This document shows, piece after piece, positions 36,227 to 46,348 of a stretch of DNA of 64,000 nucleotides. Location of the stretch: the NCBI GenBank assembly GCA_022846635.1, contig AP025685.1, positions 3,038,001-3,102,000 on the forward strand. The letters run 5' to 3'. The translations under genes and the position numbers were made by a program. The notes beneath the pieces are model-generated. The model did not search any database. It was not told where the DNA came from and saw only the letters and a list, made by a program, of their open reading frames with translations. Each line of letters starts with the position of its first letter. Position 1 is the stretch's first letter. Source of the stretch: Salmonella enterica subsp. enterica serovar Choleraesuis (GTDB lineage Bacteria; Pseudomonadota; Gammaproteobacteria; Enterobacterales; Enterobacteriaceae).

Positions 36227-36714
36227 TTGACCTGCTGACCACCCATCCATGGGCCGTCTGGGTCAGCCTTGGAGGGATTTTGCTCATTGCCGAGATGCTC
36301 GGTACCAATGGTTATATGCTGTGGAGCGGCGTAGCGGCCGTGGTTACCGGGCTGATTAGCGCCCTGCTGCCGATTAGCTGGGAGTGGCAAGGTATCTGCT
36401 TTGCGCTGCTGACTCTATTTGCAGCCTGGGGCTGGTGGCGCTGGTTATCTCGCCGTCAGGCCCAGCGCGGCGGATGGGCGCCAAATCAACGCGGCCACGA
36501 CCTGGTTGGCCGGTGCTTTGTGCTGGATAGCCCATTGGTTAATGGCCGGGGAAATCTACGTATTGGTGACAGCAGCTGGCCGGTTGCCGCAGATAGCGAG
36601 CTACCGGCCGGGACCAGGGTTATTGTTACCGGAGTAGAAGGCATCACTCTTCGGGTCAGTCCCCCCCCTGAACAGACTAACTGTGGCGATGGCAGCAACC
36701 GGCAAGATTGTTAA
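36223..36714 (+). CDS. ybbJ: YbbJ, NfeD-like membrane protein
   Basis: A 163-residue inner-membrane protein: N-terminal helices (about 10-80) and a C-terminal soluble OB-fold NfeD domain ([38 protein letters not shown]). It is coupled to qmcA through an ATGA overlap, and SPFH/NfeD pairs commonly work together. It is about 11 residues longer than E. coli YbbJ, and the extra tail ([17 protein letters not shown]) runs 38 bases into the 3' end of the convergent cueR gene, suggesting loss of the original stop. Confidence 0.92.
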   Translation: MIDLLTTHPWAVWVSLGGILLIAEMLGTNGYMLWSGVAAVVTGLISALLPISWEWQGICFALLTLFAAWGWWRWLSRRQAQRGGWAPNQRGHDLVGRCFVLDSPLVNGRGNLRIGDSSWPVAADSELPAGTRVIVTGVEGITLRVSPPPEQTNCGDGSNRQDC

Positions 36715-37078
36715 TTATCGGGCAGTCGGCACTATCATCGCCCGGACAAGAGTCTGCCAGAGCCAGAAGACGCTCGCGCATCTCCTGTAGCTCCTGAATG
36801 TGGCGCTCAATATCTGCGACCTTATCAAGCGTCCGGGCTTTTACATCGGCGCTGTGGCGAGCCGGATCGTTGAATAATGTGACCAGTTCACGACACTCTT
36901 CCAGAGTAAATCCTACCTGGCGCGCCTGACGCAGCAGCGTAAGCTCTTCAATATGCTTTGGCTGATAGCTCCGGTATCCGTTATTGCTACGCAGCGGCGT
37001 TACCAGGCCTTTCTCTTCATAAAATCGGATAGCCTTGCTGGTTAGCCCGGTTTTTTTGGCCACGTCACTAATGTTCAT
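36677..37078 (-). CDS. cueR: CueR, copper(I)-responsive MerR regulator
   Basis: A 133-residue MerR-family activator that senses Cu(I), Ag(I) or Au(I) with zeptomolar affinity and activates copA and cueO. The winged helix is at residues 1-70 ([26 protein letters not shown]), a dimerisation helix follows, and the metal loop has two cysteines in [12 protein letters not shown], equivalent to Cys112 and Cys120. It ends GCCHRHS. It converges with ybbJ and is divergent from copA, whose promoter it controls. Confidence 0.97.
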   Translation of the reverse strand: MNISDVAKKTGLTSKAIRFYEEKGLVTPLRSNNGYRSYQPKHIEELTLLRQARQVGFTLEECRELVTLFNDPARHSADVKARTLDKVADIERHIQELQEMRERLLALADSCPGDDSADCPIINNLAGCCHRHS

Positions 37079-37286
37079 ATCCGCCCCTCAACCTGCCTTT
37101 CAGGAAAGTTTTTAGACACTTAATTACTTGATGTAAATAACGATTTAACACCAGCCCCGTCCATCAGCTCAAATAAAAAACCGATAAAGCGAGGGTTAAA
37201 TTAGCGCTTCACAGACATTGGCGTGAAAGCTTACCCACAAAAATGGTACTGAATTATATTTCATTAGGGTATCACAAGATAATAGC
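37079..37286. other. cueR-copA divergent gap
   Basis: Non-coding AT-rich sequence between the divergent cueR and copA genes, holding the cueR promoter, for which I can place no reliable boxes. The copA promoter is listed separately. Confidence 0.5.
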
Positions 37287-37317
37287 TTGACCTTCCCCTT
37301 GCTGGAAGGTTTAACCT
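37287..37317 (+). promoter_or_regulatory. copA promoter with CueR box
   Basis: -35 TTGACC (37287-37292), a 19-bp spacer containing the dyad CCTTCCCCTTGCTGGAAGG (37291-37309), then -10 TAACCT (37312-37317). The long spacer is the mark of MerR-type promoters, which CueR shortens by DNA distortion. It is nearly the same as the E. coli copA promoter. Confidence 0.95.
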
Positions 37318-37382
37318 TCAATACCGTTGAGTTACCCAAGTATCAGGTCAGGCTATTCTGACCCACCAATCAGGAGTATTTC

Positions 37383-39887
37383 ATGTCTAATACTATTGAA
37401 CTCGCACTGAGCGGCCTGTCCTGCGGCCACTGTGTGAAACGTGTAAAAGAGAGTCTTGAACAGCGCAGCGACGTTGAGCAGGCTGAAGTTACCACCACTC
37501 ATGCCAGCGTGACGGGCAGCGCCAGCGCGCAAGAGCTGATCGCGACAGTCGAACAAGCCGGATATAACGCCGAGTTAAGCCACCCAAAGGCTGAACCGCT
37601 GACAGCCCCAGCAGTCCCGCCGGAAGCCCTGGCAGCGGTTACCTCTTCTACGCTTCCGACAGCCTCAGCCGATAGCGACAGCATGCAGTTGCTGATAAAC
37701 GGTATGAGCTGTGCCAGCTGCGTCAGCCGGGTGCAGAATGCTCTGCAACAGGTGCCTGGCGTTGAGCAGGCGCGGGTAAACCTGGCGGAGCGCACGGCCC
37801 TGATTATGGGTCATGCCTCCCCACAAGATTTAGTCGCCGCAGTCGAAAAAGCCGGCTACGGCGCGGAAGCGATTGAAGACGATAACTTGCGCCGCGAGCG
37901 CCAGCAGCAAAATGCCGATGCCGCCATGAAACGCTTTCGCTGGCAGGCTATTCTGGCCCTGGCCGTGGGTATTCCGGTGATGGTGTGGGGGATGGCGGGC
38001 GATCATATGATGGTCACGCCTGAGAACCGCAGCCTGTGGTTAGTTATCGGTCTGGTCACGCTGGCGGTGATGATAGTTGCCGGCGGCCACTTCTATCGCA
38101 GCGCGTTAAAAAGCCTGCGCAACCGCACCGCGACGATGGATACCCTGGTAGCATTAGGCACTGCCGCGGCCTGGCTCTATTCCATCAGCGTTAACCTGTG
38201 GCCAGAATTTTTCCCAATCGCCGCACGCCATCTATATTACGAAGCCAGCGCTATGATTATTGGCCTGATTAATCTCGGCCATATGCTCGAAGCCCGCGCC
38301 CGCCAGCGCTCTTCTAAAGCGCTGGAAAAACTGCTCGACCTGACGCCGCCTGTGGCACGGGTTGTCGGCGACGAAGGCGAGCGCACTATCCCGCTGGCCG
38401 AAGTGCAGCAAGGGATGATCCTGCGTCTGACGACCGGCGACCGGGTGCCTGTCGATGGCATTATTACCCAGGGCGAAGGCTGGTTCGATGAAGCCATGCT
38501 GACCGGCGAGCCGGTTCCACTGCAAAAAGCGGCTGATGATGAGATTCATGCCGGCACCGTGGTTCAAGATGGCGGAGTGCTGTTTAGAGCCAGCGCCGTC
38601 GGCAACCAGACGACCCTGGCACGTATTATCCATATGGTGCGCCAGGCCCAAAGCAGTAAACCGGAAATCGGCCAGCTGGCAGACCGTATTTCGGCAGTAT
38701 TCGTACCGGTGGTTATCGCAATAGCCCTGTTTAGCGCCGCCATCTGGTATTTCTTTGGTCCGGCACCACAAATTGTTTATACCCTGGTTATCGCCACTAC
38801 GGTGCTGATTATCGCATGTCCTTGTGCCCTGGGGCTGGCAACGCCGATGTCGATTATCTCTGGCGTAGGCCGGGCTGCGGAGTTTGGCGTTCTGGTTCGC
38901 GATGCCGATGCCCTGCAACGAGCCAGTACCGTAGATACTATCGTCTTCGACAAAACCGGCACCCTGACTGAAGGTAAGCCAAAAGTTGTGGCTATCGAGC
39001 TGGCCCAGGATGCAACCGAAGAGTTGGCATTGCGTCTGGCCGCCGCGCTGGAACAAGGCTCCAGCCATCCGTTAGCTAAAGCCGTGTTAGAGAAAGCGGC
39101 ACTGAGCAATATTCCCGAAGCAGCTGAGTTCCGAACCCTGAAAGGGTTGGGCGTCAGCGGTACCGTAGAAGGTCACGAGGTATTGCTGGGTAACCCGACG
39201 CTGCTTCAGGAGCGCGGTATTTCTACCGCAGCATTAGATAAACAGGTCGAGTCTTACGCCGCACAGGGAGCAACACCGGTATTGCTGGCGATTAACGGCC
39301 AGGCATCTGCGCTGTTCGCCATTCGCGACCCGTTGCGTAGCGACAGTGTCCAGGCGCTGCAACGCCTGCATAATAATGGCTACCGTCTGGTGATGTTGAC
39401 CGGGGATAACCCAATCACCGCCCGGGCTATCGCTAAAGAGGCCGGTATCGATGAAATCATCGCCGGTGTGTTACCCGACGGCAAAGCCTTTAATATTAAA
39501 GAGCTGCAGCGTCAGGGACGTCAGGTTGCGATGGTCGGCGATGGCATTAATGATGCTCCGGCGCTGGCGCTGGCCGATGTCGGGATTGCCATGGGTGGCG
39601 GCAGCGACGTGGCGGTGGAAACCGCAGCCATGACGCTGATGCGCTCAAGTCTGAATGGCGTTGCCGATGGGATGGCCATCTCACGCGCTACCCTGCGCAA
39701 TATGAAGCAGAACCTGATGGGTGCCTTCGTCTATAACGCGCTGGGGATCCCCATCGCTGCCGGAGTGCTTTATCCGCTCACCGGCACCCTGCTTAACCCG
39801 GTGGTTGCCGGTGCCGCCATGGCGCTGTCATCGATTACCGTAGTCAGCAACGCCAACCGCCTGCTGCGCTTTACGCCTAAGCAGTAA
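37383..39887 (+). CDS. copA: CopA, copper-exporting P1B-type ATPase
   Basis: An 834-residue inner-membrane pump that moves Cu(I) from cytoplasm to periplasm; same length as in E. coli. Two N-terminal metal-binding domains carry GLSCGHC and GMSCASC. About eight helices follow, with the ion-binding CPC in [12 protein letters not shown], the phosphorylation site [13 protein letters not shown] in SSHPLAKAV, and [10 protein letters not shown]. The upstream CueR promoter sets copper control. Codons 67-70 contain a programmed -1 frameshift signal (listed separately) that would also yield a short copper chaperone, CopA(Z). Confidence 0.98.
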   Translation: MSNTIELALSGLSCGHCVKRVKESLEQRSDVEQAEVTTTHASVTGSASAQELIATVEQAGYNAELSHPKAEPLTAPAVPPEALAAVTSSTLPTASADSDSMQLLINGMSCASCVSRVQNALQQVPGVEQARVNLAERTALIMGHASPQDLVAAVEKAGYGAEAIEDDNLRRERQQQNADAAMKRFRWQAILALAVGIPVMVWGMAGDHMMVTPENRSLWLVIGLVTLAVMIVAGGHFYRSALKSLRNRTATMDTLVALGTAAAWLYSISVNLWPEFFPIAARHLYYEASAMIIGLINLGHMLEARARQRSSKALEKLLDLTPPVARVVGDEGERTIPLAEVQQGMILRLTTGDRVPVDGIITQGEGWFDEAMLTGEPVPLQKAADDEIHAGTVVQDGGVLFRASAVGNQTTLARIIHMVRQAQSSKPEIGQLADRISAVFVPVVIAIALFSAAIWYFFGPAPQIVYTLVIATTVLIIACPCALGLATPMSIISGVGRAAEFGVLVRDADALQRASTVDTIVFDKTGTLTEGKPKVVAIELAQDATEELALRLAAALEQGSSHPLAKAVLEKAALSNIPEAAEFRTLKGLGVSGTVEGHEVLLGNPTLLQERGISTAALDKQVESYAAQGATPVLLAINGQASALFAIRDPLRSDSVQALQRLHNNGYRLVMLTGDNPITARAIAKEAGIDEIIAGVLPDGKAFNIKELQRQGRQVAMVGDGINDAPALALADVGIAMGGGSDVAVETAAMTLMRSSLNGVADGMAISRATLRNMKQNLMGAFVYNALGIPIAAGVLYPLTGTLLNPVVAGAAMALSSITVVSNANRLLRFTPKQ
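37583..37594 (+). other. Programmed -1 frameshift site in copA
   Basis: The heptamer C CCA AAG (37583-37589) fits X XXY YYZ in the zero frame. After a -1 slip the next codons are GGC and TGA (37592-37594), giving a 70-residue product: 69 zero-frame codons plus Gly. This agrees with the E. coli CopA(Z) copper chaperone, reported as 70 residues from the same kind of site. Confidence 0.87.
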
Positions 39888-39892
39888 ACACT

Positions 39893-39925
39893 TCGCACCG
39901 CAGCCTGAGGCACGCGGTGCGATTT
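39893..39925 (+). terminator. copA terminator
   Basis: TCGCACCGC (39893-39901) pairs with GCGGTGCGA (39914-39922), followed by TTTA. It lies six bases after copA. The short gap to ybaP leaves no room for the chiX sRNA found near here in E. coli. Confidence 0.83.
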
Positions 39926-39975
39926 ACACTTCCCGTTCATTCACGCTAGCATGCTGTTTTGAACGGGAGGGCATC

Positions 39976-40809
39976 ATGGGGCTTTTTAGCCAAATCACTC
40001 ACTTACTTACCCGCCTGATTTCTCAGCCTTATACCTGGCCGGCGCTAGATATTACGCTACCCGGCGGCCGCTACCTTCATCTGGTGGGCAGTATTCATAT
40101 GGGCACGCCAAATATGGCTCCGCTTCCGCCGCGCTTGCTATCCCGGCTGGATAAAGCCGATGCGCTCATCGTTGAAGCGGATATAACCACCAGCGCCAGC
40201 CCTTTCACCGAACCGGTTATCCCATTAGCGCCGCTGAGTGAGCGCCTGAGCGAATCCCAATGGCAAACTTTAAGCGGACTGGCCGAAAACCTGCATTTGA
40301 GCCTGGCCTCTTTGGATAACCTGCCTTTATGGCAAGTGGCGCTGATGCTACAGGCCTTTCAAGCCAGACAGCTGGGCCTCAGCCCGGACTACGGTATTGA
40401 CGTTCAGTTGCTCGAGGCCGCCCACGAAGTTAATTTACCGGTCAGAGAGCTTGAGGGCGCAACCAGCCAGCTGAGTCTGCTGGAACAACTACCTGACGAC
40501 GGTCGTGAACTGCTGGCGGATACGCTGACACACTGGCACACTAACGCCCGGTTGCTGCAATTAATGATGAGCTGGTGGCTGGATAATCCTCCATCGGCTA
40601 AAGACTTAGTGCTGCCAAACACTTTCAGCAACGATCTCTATGATGTGTTGATGCTTAGCCGTAATCGCCAGTGGTATGACTATCTGCATCGGCTGCCGCC
40701 TGGCCGTTACGTCGTCGCTGTCGGCGCTTTGCATTTGTATGGTGAGGGGAATCTCCCGGGGCTGCTAAAGCTTCCTCCGGACAGCGCTAAGATGAGTTAT
40801 CCGCAGTAA
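39976..40809 (+). CDS. ybaP: YbaP, TraB/GumN-family protein
   Basis: A 277-residue protein of the TraB/GumN (Tiki-like) family, whose members are putative metalloproteases. Conserved elements are LVGSIHMGTPNMAPLP, ALIVEAD, YGIDVQLLEAA, and the C-terminal VVAVGALHLYGEGNLPGLL with a GxxH motif. E. coli YbaP is 264 residues. GGGAGG lies just upstream of ATG 39976. Its physiological role is not established. Same direction as ybaK, which starts 26 bases later. Confidence 0.92.
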   Translation: MGLFSQITHLLTRLISQPYTWPALDITLPGGRYLHLVGSIHMGTPNMAPLPPRLLSRLDKADALIVEADITTSASPFTEPVIPLAPLSERLSESQWQTLSGLAENLHLSLASLDNLPLWQVALMLQAFQARQLGLSPDYGIDVQLLEAAHEVNLPVRELEGATSQLSLLEQLPDDGRELLADTLTHWHTNARLLQLMMSWWLDNPPSAKDLVLPNTFSNDLYDVLMLSRNRQWYDYLHRLPPGRYVVAVGALHLYGEGNLPGLLKLPPDSAKMSYPQ

Positions 40810-40835
40810 AAATATCGCTTGGTTAGAGGAATAAA

Positions 40836-41315
40836 ATGACGCCGGCAATAAAACTCCTGGAAAAAAACAAAGTCGCTTTCACTCTTCACTCTTACGAGCA
40901 CGATCCCAGCGAAACAAATTTCGGTGATGAAGTTGTTCGTAAGTTAAACCTGGACGCCGCACAGGTTTATAAAACTCTACTGGTAGCGATTAACGGTGAC
41001 AATAAACAGCTCGCGGTCGCCGTAACGCCAGTTTCCGGGCAGCTAGATCTGAAAAAAGTCGCGAAAGCGTTGAACGCTAAAAAAGTAGAAATGGCGGACC
41101 CGATGGTCGCTCAGCGTAGCACCGGTTATCTGGTGGGCGGAATTAGTCCGCTGGGGCAGAAAAAACGCCTGCCGACGGTGGTGGATGCTCCGGCGCAGGA
41201 GCATACCACTATGTTTATTTCCGGCGGTAAGCGTGGGCTGGATATTGAGCTGGCTCCGGGCGATCTGGCGCGCCTGCTTAATGCAACCTTCGCCGATATC
41301 GCCCGTCGCGATTAA
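40836..41315 (+). CDS. ybaK: YbaK, Cys-tRNA(Pro)/Cys-tRNA(Cys) deacylase
   Basis: A 159-residue editing enzyme, free-standing INS-like domain, that hydrolyses misacylated Cys-tRNA(Pro). The catalytic lysine is in [10 protein letters not shown], and [17 protein letters not shown] is the family signature. Its stop codon directly abuts the ushA stop codon on the other strand, with no bases and no terminator between them. Confidence 0.95.
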   Translation: MTPAIKLLEKNKVAFTLHSYEHDPSETNFGDEVVRKLNLDAAQVYKTLLVAINGDNKQLAVAVTPVSGQLDLKKVAKALNAKKVEMADPMVAQRSTGYLVGGISPLGQKKRLPTVVDAPAQEHTTMFISGGKRGLDIELAPGDLARLLNATFADIARRD

Positions 41316-42965
41316 TTAGTGCCAGCTCACTTCGTTTGCAGGCTGCCAGTTAGCGGCCTGCAGCGGCGTATTCTGCTGAATAAACCCTTTTAGCACTTCT
41401 GCATCAACCAGCCCGGTATTGACATATCCTGGGTGCTTATCAAGAGCCGGATAACCATCGCCACCGGTGGCATTAAAGCTCGGCGTCGCCATTCGATAGG
41501 TTTTATTAAGATCCAACTGCTGACCATTAATTTTTACGCGGTTCAACTGACCGCTGCGCGAGATAAAGCTTACGTTAGCAAATTGCGGATAGGCACCGGA
41601 GTCTGGCTTCTTAGCCGCAACCGCAGTGAGATACTCCAGTACTTCTTTACCGGTCAGATCCACATAAGCCAACGTGTTTCCAAACGGCTGTACTTTCATC
41701 ACATCGCGATAGGTAATTTTGCCTGGATTAATGGAGTCACGAATACCGCCACCGCTCATCACGGCGAAGTCGGCCTGACTACGCGCCATCATGCCAGATA
41801 AAATCAACCGGGCCAGATTAGTCTGTTCGAACCTTACCTTGTTGCGGCTGCCTTCCAAAACGCCATCAACCTGGCCGACCTGCACATTGAGCTGTGCGCG
41901 TCCTTTGCTTTGGAATGGCTGCAACAACGACAGCATCTGCGGGTTTTCCGGGATTTGTGGGGTATAGAGCACACGCTGTTTTTTGCCATCGCTAAAGGTT
42001 AGCGTTTTTTTCAGGTTCACAGGCAACAGTTCATAATGAGTCAGCTTAAGTTCACCGTTGCGGAAGGTGAAATCTGCACGCCCAACGTATTTTCCCCACT
42101 CATGAGCCTGCACAATCCAGGTGCCGTTTTGAAAATCTGGTTTACAGGGAGTGCCGGGAATATAGTCCGACTGCTTTTTATTATCGGAAGCCATGCACAC
42201 CGGATCCTGAGAGTGACCGCCAACGATCAGGCTTAGCGCACCTTTCGGCAGCTCACGGGCCAGCTCTACGTCACCCGGCGCATTGGAGCCATGCTTGCCG
42301 TTATCATAATGGCCCATATGGGTAACAGCCATGATGACATCAGGTTTTTCATTCACCTGCAGCTCCTGAATCACCAGCTGCGCTTCGCCCGCCGGACGGC
42401 GAAAATCGATATCGGCAAAGTTTTCCGGATTGCCTATCTTAGCGGTATCATCGGTGGTCAGGCCGATAACTGCGATTTTTAACCCCTGACGCTGGAATAT
42501 CGCCCAGGGTTTAAACAGCCGCTCCCCGGTGCTTTTCTGGTAAATATTGGCCGATAAGAAAGGAAATTTAGCCAGCTTCTCCTGCTGACGTAGAACACTG
42601 AGCGGTTTGTCGAACTCGTGGTTACCGACTGCCATAGCATCGTAACCAATCAAATTCATTCCTCGGAAATCTGGCTCGGCATCCTGCAAGTCGGACTCGG
42701 GCACTCCGGTATTAATATCGCCGCCGGAAAGTACCAACACCGAACCGCCCTGCTCAGTTACATCGCGCCGAATGCTGTCCACCAATGTCTTCTGCGCGGC
42801 CAGGCCATACTCTCCCTGAGCATTGCGCCAAAAGTGGCCATGGTGATCGTTAGTATGCAGGATAGTCAGATGATAAGTTTTGTCCTGCTCCCATGCGAAA
42901 AGTGAGGAGCTGAATAGCCCTGATATTAGTAATGTCGCCGCTGCAAGCCTGGTCATTCCCGGCAT
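41316..42965 (-). CDS. ushA: UshA, 5'-nucleotidase/UDP-sugar hydrolase
   Basis: A 549-residue periplasmic enzyme that hydrolyses nucleotides and UDP-sugars to nucleosides and phosphates for salvage. The signal peptide (RLAAATLLISGLFSSSLFA) precedes WEQDKTYHLTILHTNDHHGHF, containing the first metal-binding motif; GNHEFD, HMGHYDNGKHGSN and GGHSQDPVCM follow. The C-terminal substrate domain includes MSGGGIRDSI and NFNATGGDGYP-like SFNATGGDGYP. ATG 42965 has GGAG upstream and gives the E. coli length (550); the longer frame lacks a proper start. Confidence 0.97.
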   Translation of the reverse strand: MPGMTRLAAATLLISGLFSSSLFAWEQDKTYHLTILHTNDHHGHFWRNAQGEYGLAAQKTLVDSIRRDVTEQGGSVLVLSGGDINTGVPESDLQDAEPDFRGMNLIGYDAMAVGNHEFDKPLSVLRQQEKLAKFPFLSANIYQKSTGERLFKPWAIFQRQGLKIAVIGLTTDDTAKIGNPENFADIDFRRPAGEAQLVIQELQVNEKPDVIMAVTHMGHYDNGKHGSNAPGDVELARELPKGALSLIVGGHSQDPVCMASDNKKQSDYIPGTPCKPDFQNGTWIVQAHEWGKYVGRADFTFRNGELKLTHYELLPVNLKKTLTFSDGKKQRVLYTPQIPENPQMLSLLQPFQSKGRAQLNVQVGQVDGVLEGSRNKVRFEQTNLARLILSGMMARSQADFAVMSGGGIRDSINPGKITYRDVMKVQPFGNTLAYVDLTGKEVLEYLTAVAAKKPDSGAYPQFANVSFISRSGQLNRVKINGQQLDLNKTYRMATPSFNATGGDGYPALDKHPGYVNTGLVDAEVLKGFIQQNTPLQAANWQPANEVSWH

Positions 42966-43150
42966 ATTATTCCGCTCCCTCTGTCTAAAACTGGCACAGA
43001 CTATGGTTATTAGCATAGTCCGGCTTAATGATTATCTGGCGCTTTTCTCGGCTACCGGTACAGGTTATCTTAGCAAGGTAACCATTTCGAGCGGTGCTAT
43101 TAACCGCGCAATCCATAATTAAAACTACTATTTTTTCAGGTATCTATGGC

Positions 43151-44365
43151 ATGAGTCAGTCTTCACAAACCCTACAGGGTACGCCTGCGGCGCCGCCCAA
43201 AAATCGCACCAGCTTTAAAATCCTTGGGGCTATCAGCCTCTCTCACCTGCTCAATGATATGATTCAGTCACTGCTGCTGGCGCTCTATCCGCTGCTGCAG
43301 TCTGAATTTTCGCTTAGCTTTGTGCAGATAGGCCTAATCACCCTTACCTTCCAGCTGGCGTCTTCGCTGCTCCAGCCGGTTGTTGGTTATTACACCGATA
43401 AATACCCTATGCCGTGGTCACTGCCGATTGGTATGTGCTTTACCCTGTGCGGCCTGGTGCTGCTGGCAATGTCATGGAACTTCCCAAGTGTGCTGGTTGC
43501 CGCAGCGCTGGTAGGGACCGGCTCATCGGTATTTCACCCGGAGTCATCGCGGGTGGCGCGGATGGCATCCGGCGGCCGCCACGGTTTGGCCCAGTCGCTA
43601 TTCCAGGTTGGCGGCAACTTTGGCAGCTCTCTTGGTCCGCTACTGGCAGCGGTTATCATCGCGCCTTATGGCAAAGGTAACGTTGCCTGGTTCGTGCTGG
43701 CTGCTCTGCTGGCCATTATTGTACTGCTTCAGGTTAGCCGCTGGTACGCCGCACAACATCGACTGGCGAAAGGTCGTCCGCGTGAGGTTATTCCCAACCC
43801 GTTGCCGCGCAACAAAATTGTGCTGGCGATAAGCGTGTTACTGCTGCTAATTTTTTCAAAATATTTCTATCTGGCCAGTATTAGCAGCTATTACACTTTC
43901 TATTTAATGCATAAATTTGGCCTGTCGGTTCAAAGCGCCCAGATGCACCTATTCACCTTCCTGTTTGCCGTCGCGGCAGGCACCGTTATCGGCGGCCCGG
44001 TTGGCGATAAAATTGGCCGTAAGTATGTGATTTGGGGATCTATTCTTGGCGTAGCCCCTTTCACACTGGCCTTGCCATGGGTGGGGCTGTGGTGGACCGG
44101 TATTTTAACCGTCATTATCGGTTTTATTCTGGCTTCGGCATTCTCTGCAATCCTGGTTTATGCGCAGGAATTGCTGCCAGGGCGCATTGGTATGGTATCT
44201 GGCCTGTTTTTCGGGTTTGCATTCGGTATGGGTGGCCTTGGAGCCGCGGTATTAGGGCTGATTGCTGACCATACTAGTATCGAGCTGGTTTACAAAATCT
44301 GCGCATTCCTCCCACTTATAGGCGTGCTGGCAATATTACTGCCAGATAACCGCCATAAAGCCTGA
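43151..44365 (+). CDS. fsr: Fsr, fosmidomycin-resistance-type MFS transporter
   Basis: A 404-residue inner-membrane major facilitator with 12 helices. In E. coli it confers fosmidomycin resistance when overexpressed; its natural substrate is not settled. Conserved segments are LGAISLSHLLNDMIQSL, the MFS loop motif VGYYTDKYPMPWSLP, SSVFHPESSRVARMASGGRHG, and GGPVGDKIGRKYVIWGS. ATG 43151 gives MSQSSQTLQG, aligned with the E. coli length (406); the track upstream is poorly conserved. It is divergent from ushA, as in E. coli. Confidence 0.95.
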   Translation: MSQSSQTLQGTPAAPPKNRTSFKILGAISLSHLLNDMIQSLLLALYPLLQSEFSLSFVQIGLITLTFQLASSLLQPVVGYYTDKYPMPWSLPIGMCFTLCGLVLLAMSWNFPSVLVAAALVGTGSSVFHPESSRVARMASGGRHGLAQSLFQVGGNFGSSLGPLLAAVIIAPYGKGNVAWFVLAALLAIIVLLQVSRWYAAQHRLAKGRPREVIPNPLPRNKIVLAISVLLLLIFSKYFYLASISSYYTFYLMHKFGLSVQSAQMHLFTFLFAVAAGTVIGGPVGDKIGRKYVIWGSILGVAPFTLALPWVGLWWTGILTVIIGFILASAFSAILVYAQELLPGRIGMVSGLFFGFAFGMGGLGAAVLGLIADHTSIELVYKICAFLPLIGVLAILLPDNRHKA

Positions 44366-44370
44366 TCTTT

Positions 44371-44398
44371 GCGGCCAGATGGTGTCTCTGGCCGCTTG
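44371..44398 (+). terminator. fsr terminator
   Basis: GCGGCCAGA (44371-44379) pairs with TCTGGCCGC (44387-44395), followed by TTGC; five bases after fsr. Confidence 0.78.
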
Positions 44399-44594
44399 CT
44401 ATATCCTTTAAGTTTAGAAGGATTAATCTTCATAAAAGTGTAAATATCCCCATCATCCCATTTTTTTTGAGCCTGAGTCTGATTTTTACAATAATTAATC
44501 AAATATTCATGACGGTTTTGTAATACATTGTCATAATTAAGTTGCCCCGTTACCGGCACCCCCCACCGGATTTTCACCAGCAAAAGGAGAAGGA

Positions 44595-46274
44595 ATGCAT
44601 CACGCAACCCCATTAATCACCACGATCGTTGGCGGCCTGGTTCTCGCTTTCATTTTGGGGATGATAGCTAACAGGCTGCGTATCTCGCCTCTGGTCGGAT
44701 ACCTCGTGGCAGGGGTGCTGGTAGGCCCTTTTACCCCAGGCTTTGTCGCTGATACTCAGCTGGCACCCGAACTGGCGGAACTTGGGGTTATCCTGCTGAT
44801 GTTTGGTGTAGGGCTGCACTTCTCTTTAAAAGATCTCATGGCGGTGAAATCCATCGCTATTCCCGGCGCGATATTGCAGATAGCGGTAGCAACACTTCTT
44901 GGCATGGGGCTGTCGGCCATGATGGGCTGGGATCTCATGACCGGGATAGTATTCGGGCTCTGTCTGTCTACGGCCAGTACCGTCGTTCTTCTGCGTGCGC
45001 TAGAAGAACGTCAGCTCATTGATAGCCAGCGCGGGCAAATTGCTATTGGCTGGCTTATCGTTGAAGACCTGGTGATGGTGTTGACGCTGGTCCTGCTGCC
45101 TGCGGTAGCCGGGATGCTGGAAAAAGGCGATGTAGGCTTCGCTACCCTGTCGGTAGACCTGTTTATTACCATCGGCAAAGTTGTCGCCTTTATCGCGCTA
45201 ATGATGCTGGTAGGTCGCCGTCTGGTACCGTGGATTCTGGCGCGCAGTGCCGCTACCGGTTCTCGCGAACTGTTCACTCTGGCCGTACTTGCCCTGGCGC
45301 TCGGTATTGCTATGGGCGCGGTAGAACTGTTCGATGTCTCCTTTGCTCTCGGCGCATTCTTCGCCGGTATGGTGCTTAACGAATCTGAACTGAGTCACCG
45401 GGCCGCTCACGATACCCTGCCGCTGCGCGATGCATTTGCGGTGCTGTTTTTTGTTTCCGTCGGCATGCTGTTCGACCCGCGCATTCTGCTCGACCAGCCG
45501 CTGGCGGTTATCGGCACCCTGGCCATTATCATCATCGGTAAGTCGCTGGCGGCCTTTATTCTGGTGCGACTGTTTGGTCACTCCCAGCGCACCGCACTCA
45601 CCATCGCCACCAGCCTGGCCCAAATTGGTGAGTTTGCCTTTATCCTGGCAGGCCTTGGAATGAGCATGGGGCTGCTGTCTCAGACTGGTCAAAATCTGGT
45701 GCTGGCCGGTGCGATTCTCTCGATTATGCTCAATCCGGTACTGTTTGCCCTGCTGGAGCGCTACCTGGAAAGTGCGGAAACGTTAGAAGAACAAACGCTA
45801 GAAGAAGCTCTGGAGGATGAAAAACAGATCCCGGTGGATATCTGTAATCACGCTCTGTTGGTCGGTTTTGGGCGGGTCGGCAGCCTGCTGGGCGAAAAGC
45901 TTATTGCTCAGGGCGTTCCGCTTGTCGTGGTGGAAACCTCCCGCGCCAGAGTCGATGCCCTGCGCGAACGCGGTATTCTTGCGGTGCTGGGCAATGCGGC
46001 CAATGAAGAGATTATGTCTCTGGCGCATCTGGAGTGTGCCCGCTGGCTGCTGCTCACTATCCCCAACGGCTATGAAGCCGGTGAGATTGTGGTTAAGGCC
46101 CGGGAAAAATGCCCGGATATCGAAATTATTGCCCGCGCCCATTATGACGATGAAGTGGAATACATTGTTGAGCGTGGAGCCAATGAAGTTGTTATGGGCG
46201 AGCGAGAAATAGCCAATACCATGCTATCGCTGATCGAAAAGCCGCTGGTCGCGGAAACCGCCGCTAGCGCCTGA
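44595..46274 (+). CDS. ybaL: YbaL, CPA2-family cation/proton antiporter
   Basis: A 559-residue inner-membrane protein with about 12-13 helices and a C-terminal cytoplasmic RCK/TrkA-N domain (HALLVGFGRVGSLLGEKLIAQG, nucleotide motif GxGxxG). It belongs to the KefB/KefC-like group. The N-terminal HATPLITTIVGGLVLAFILG and the motifs GYLVAGVLVGPFTPG and FFVSVGMLFDP are conserved with E. coli YbaL (558 aa). GGAGAAGG lies before ATG 44595. Ion specificity is not settled. Confidence 0.95.
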   Translation: MHHATPLITTIVGGLVLAFILGMIANRLRISPLVGYLVAGVLVGPFTPGFVADTQLAPELAELGVILLMFGVGLHFSLKDLMAVKSIAIPGAILQIAVATLLGMGLSAMMGWDLMTGIVFGLCLSTASTVVLLRALEERQLIDSQRGQIAIGWLIVEDLVMVLTLVLLPAVAGMLEKGDVGFATLSVDLFITIGKVVAFIALMMLVGRRLVPWILARSAATGSRELFTLAVLALALGIAMGAVELFDVSFALGAFFAGMVLNESELSHRAAHDTLPLRDAFAVLFFVSVGMLFDPRILLDQPLAVIGTLAIIIIGKSLAAFILVRLFGHSQRTALTIATSLAQIGEFAFILAGLGMSMGLLSQTGQNLVLAGAILSIMLNPVLFALLERYLESAETLEEQTLEEALEDEKQIPVDICNHALLVGFGRVGSLLGEKLIAQGVPLVVVETSRARVDALRERGILAVLGNAANEEIMSLAHLECARWLLLTIPNGYEAGEIVVKAREKCPDIEIIARAHYDDEVEYIVERGANEVVMGEREIANTMLSLIEKPLVAETAASA

Positions 46275-46279
46275 AAAAA

Positions 46280-46302
46280 CCGGGCCTGATGTGATGGCCC
46301 GG
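46280..46302 (+). terminator. First hairpin after ybaL
   Basis: CCGGGCC (46280-46286) pairs with GGCCCGG (46296-46302), five bases after the ybaL stop. Its tail (AAACTC) is not T-rich; the stronger terminator follows at 46320. Confidence 0.55.
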
Positions 46303-46319
46303 AAACTCTATAGTTTAAG

Positions 46320-46347
46320 AGCCGCTTCCGGCTGGAAGCGGCTTTTT
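46320..46347. terminator. ybaL/gsk terminator
   Basis: AGCCGCTTCC/GGAAGCGGCT perfect 10-bp stem with a GGCT loop and TTTT tail on the plus strand; it lies between convergent ybaL and gsk and can serve both. Confidence 0.9.
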
Positions 46348-46348
46348 A

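Noticed and set aside
39888..39975. chiX (micM) small RNA, expected near ybaP in E. coli
   Set aside because: The gap is just 88 bases, filled by the copA terminator and the ybaP ribosome site; no chiX-like sequence is present.
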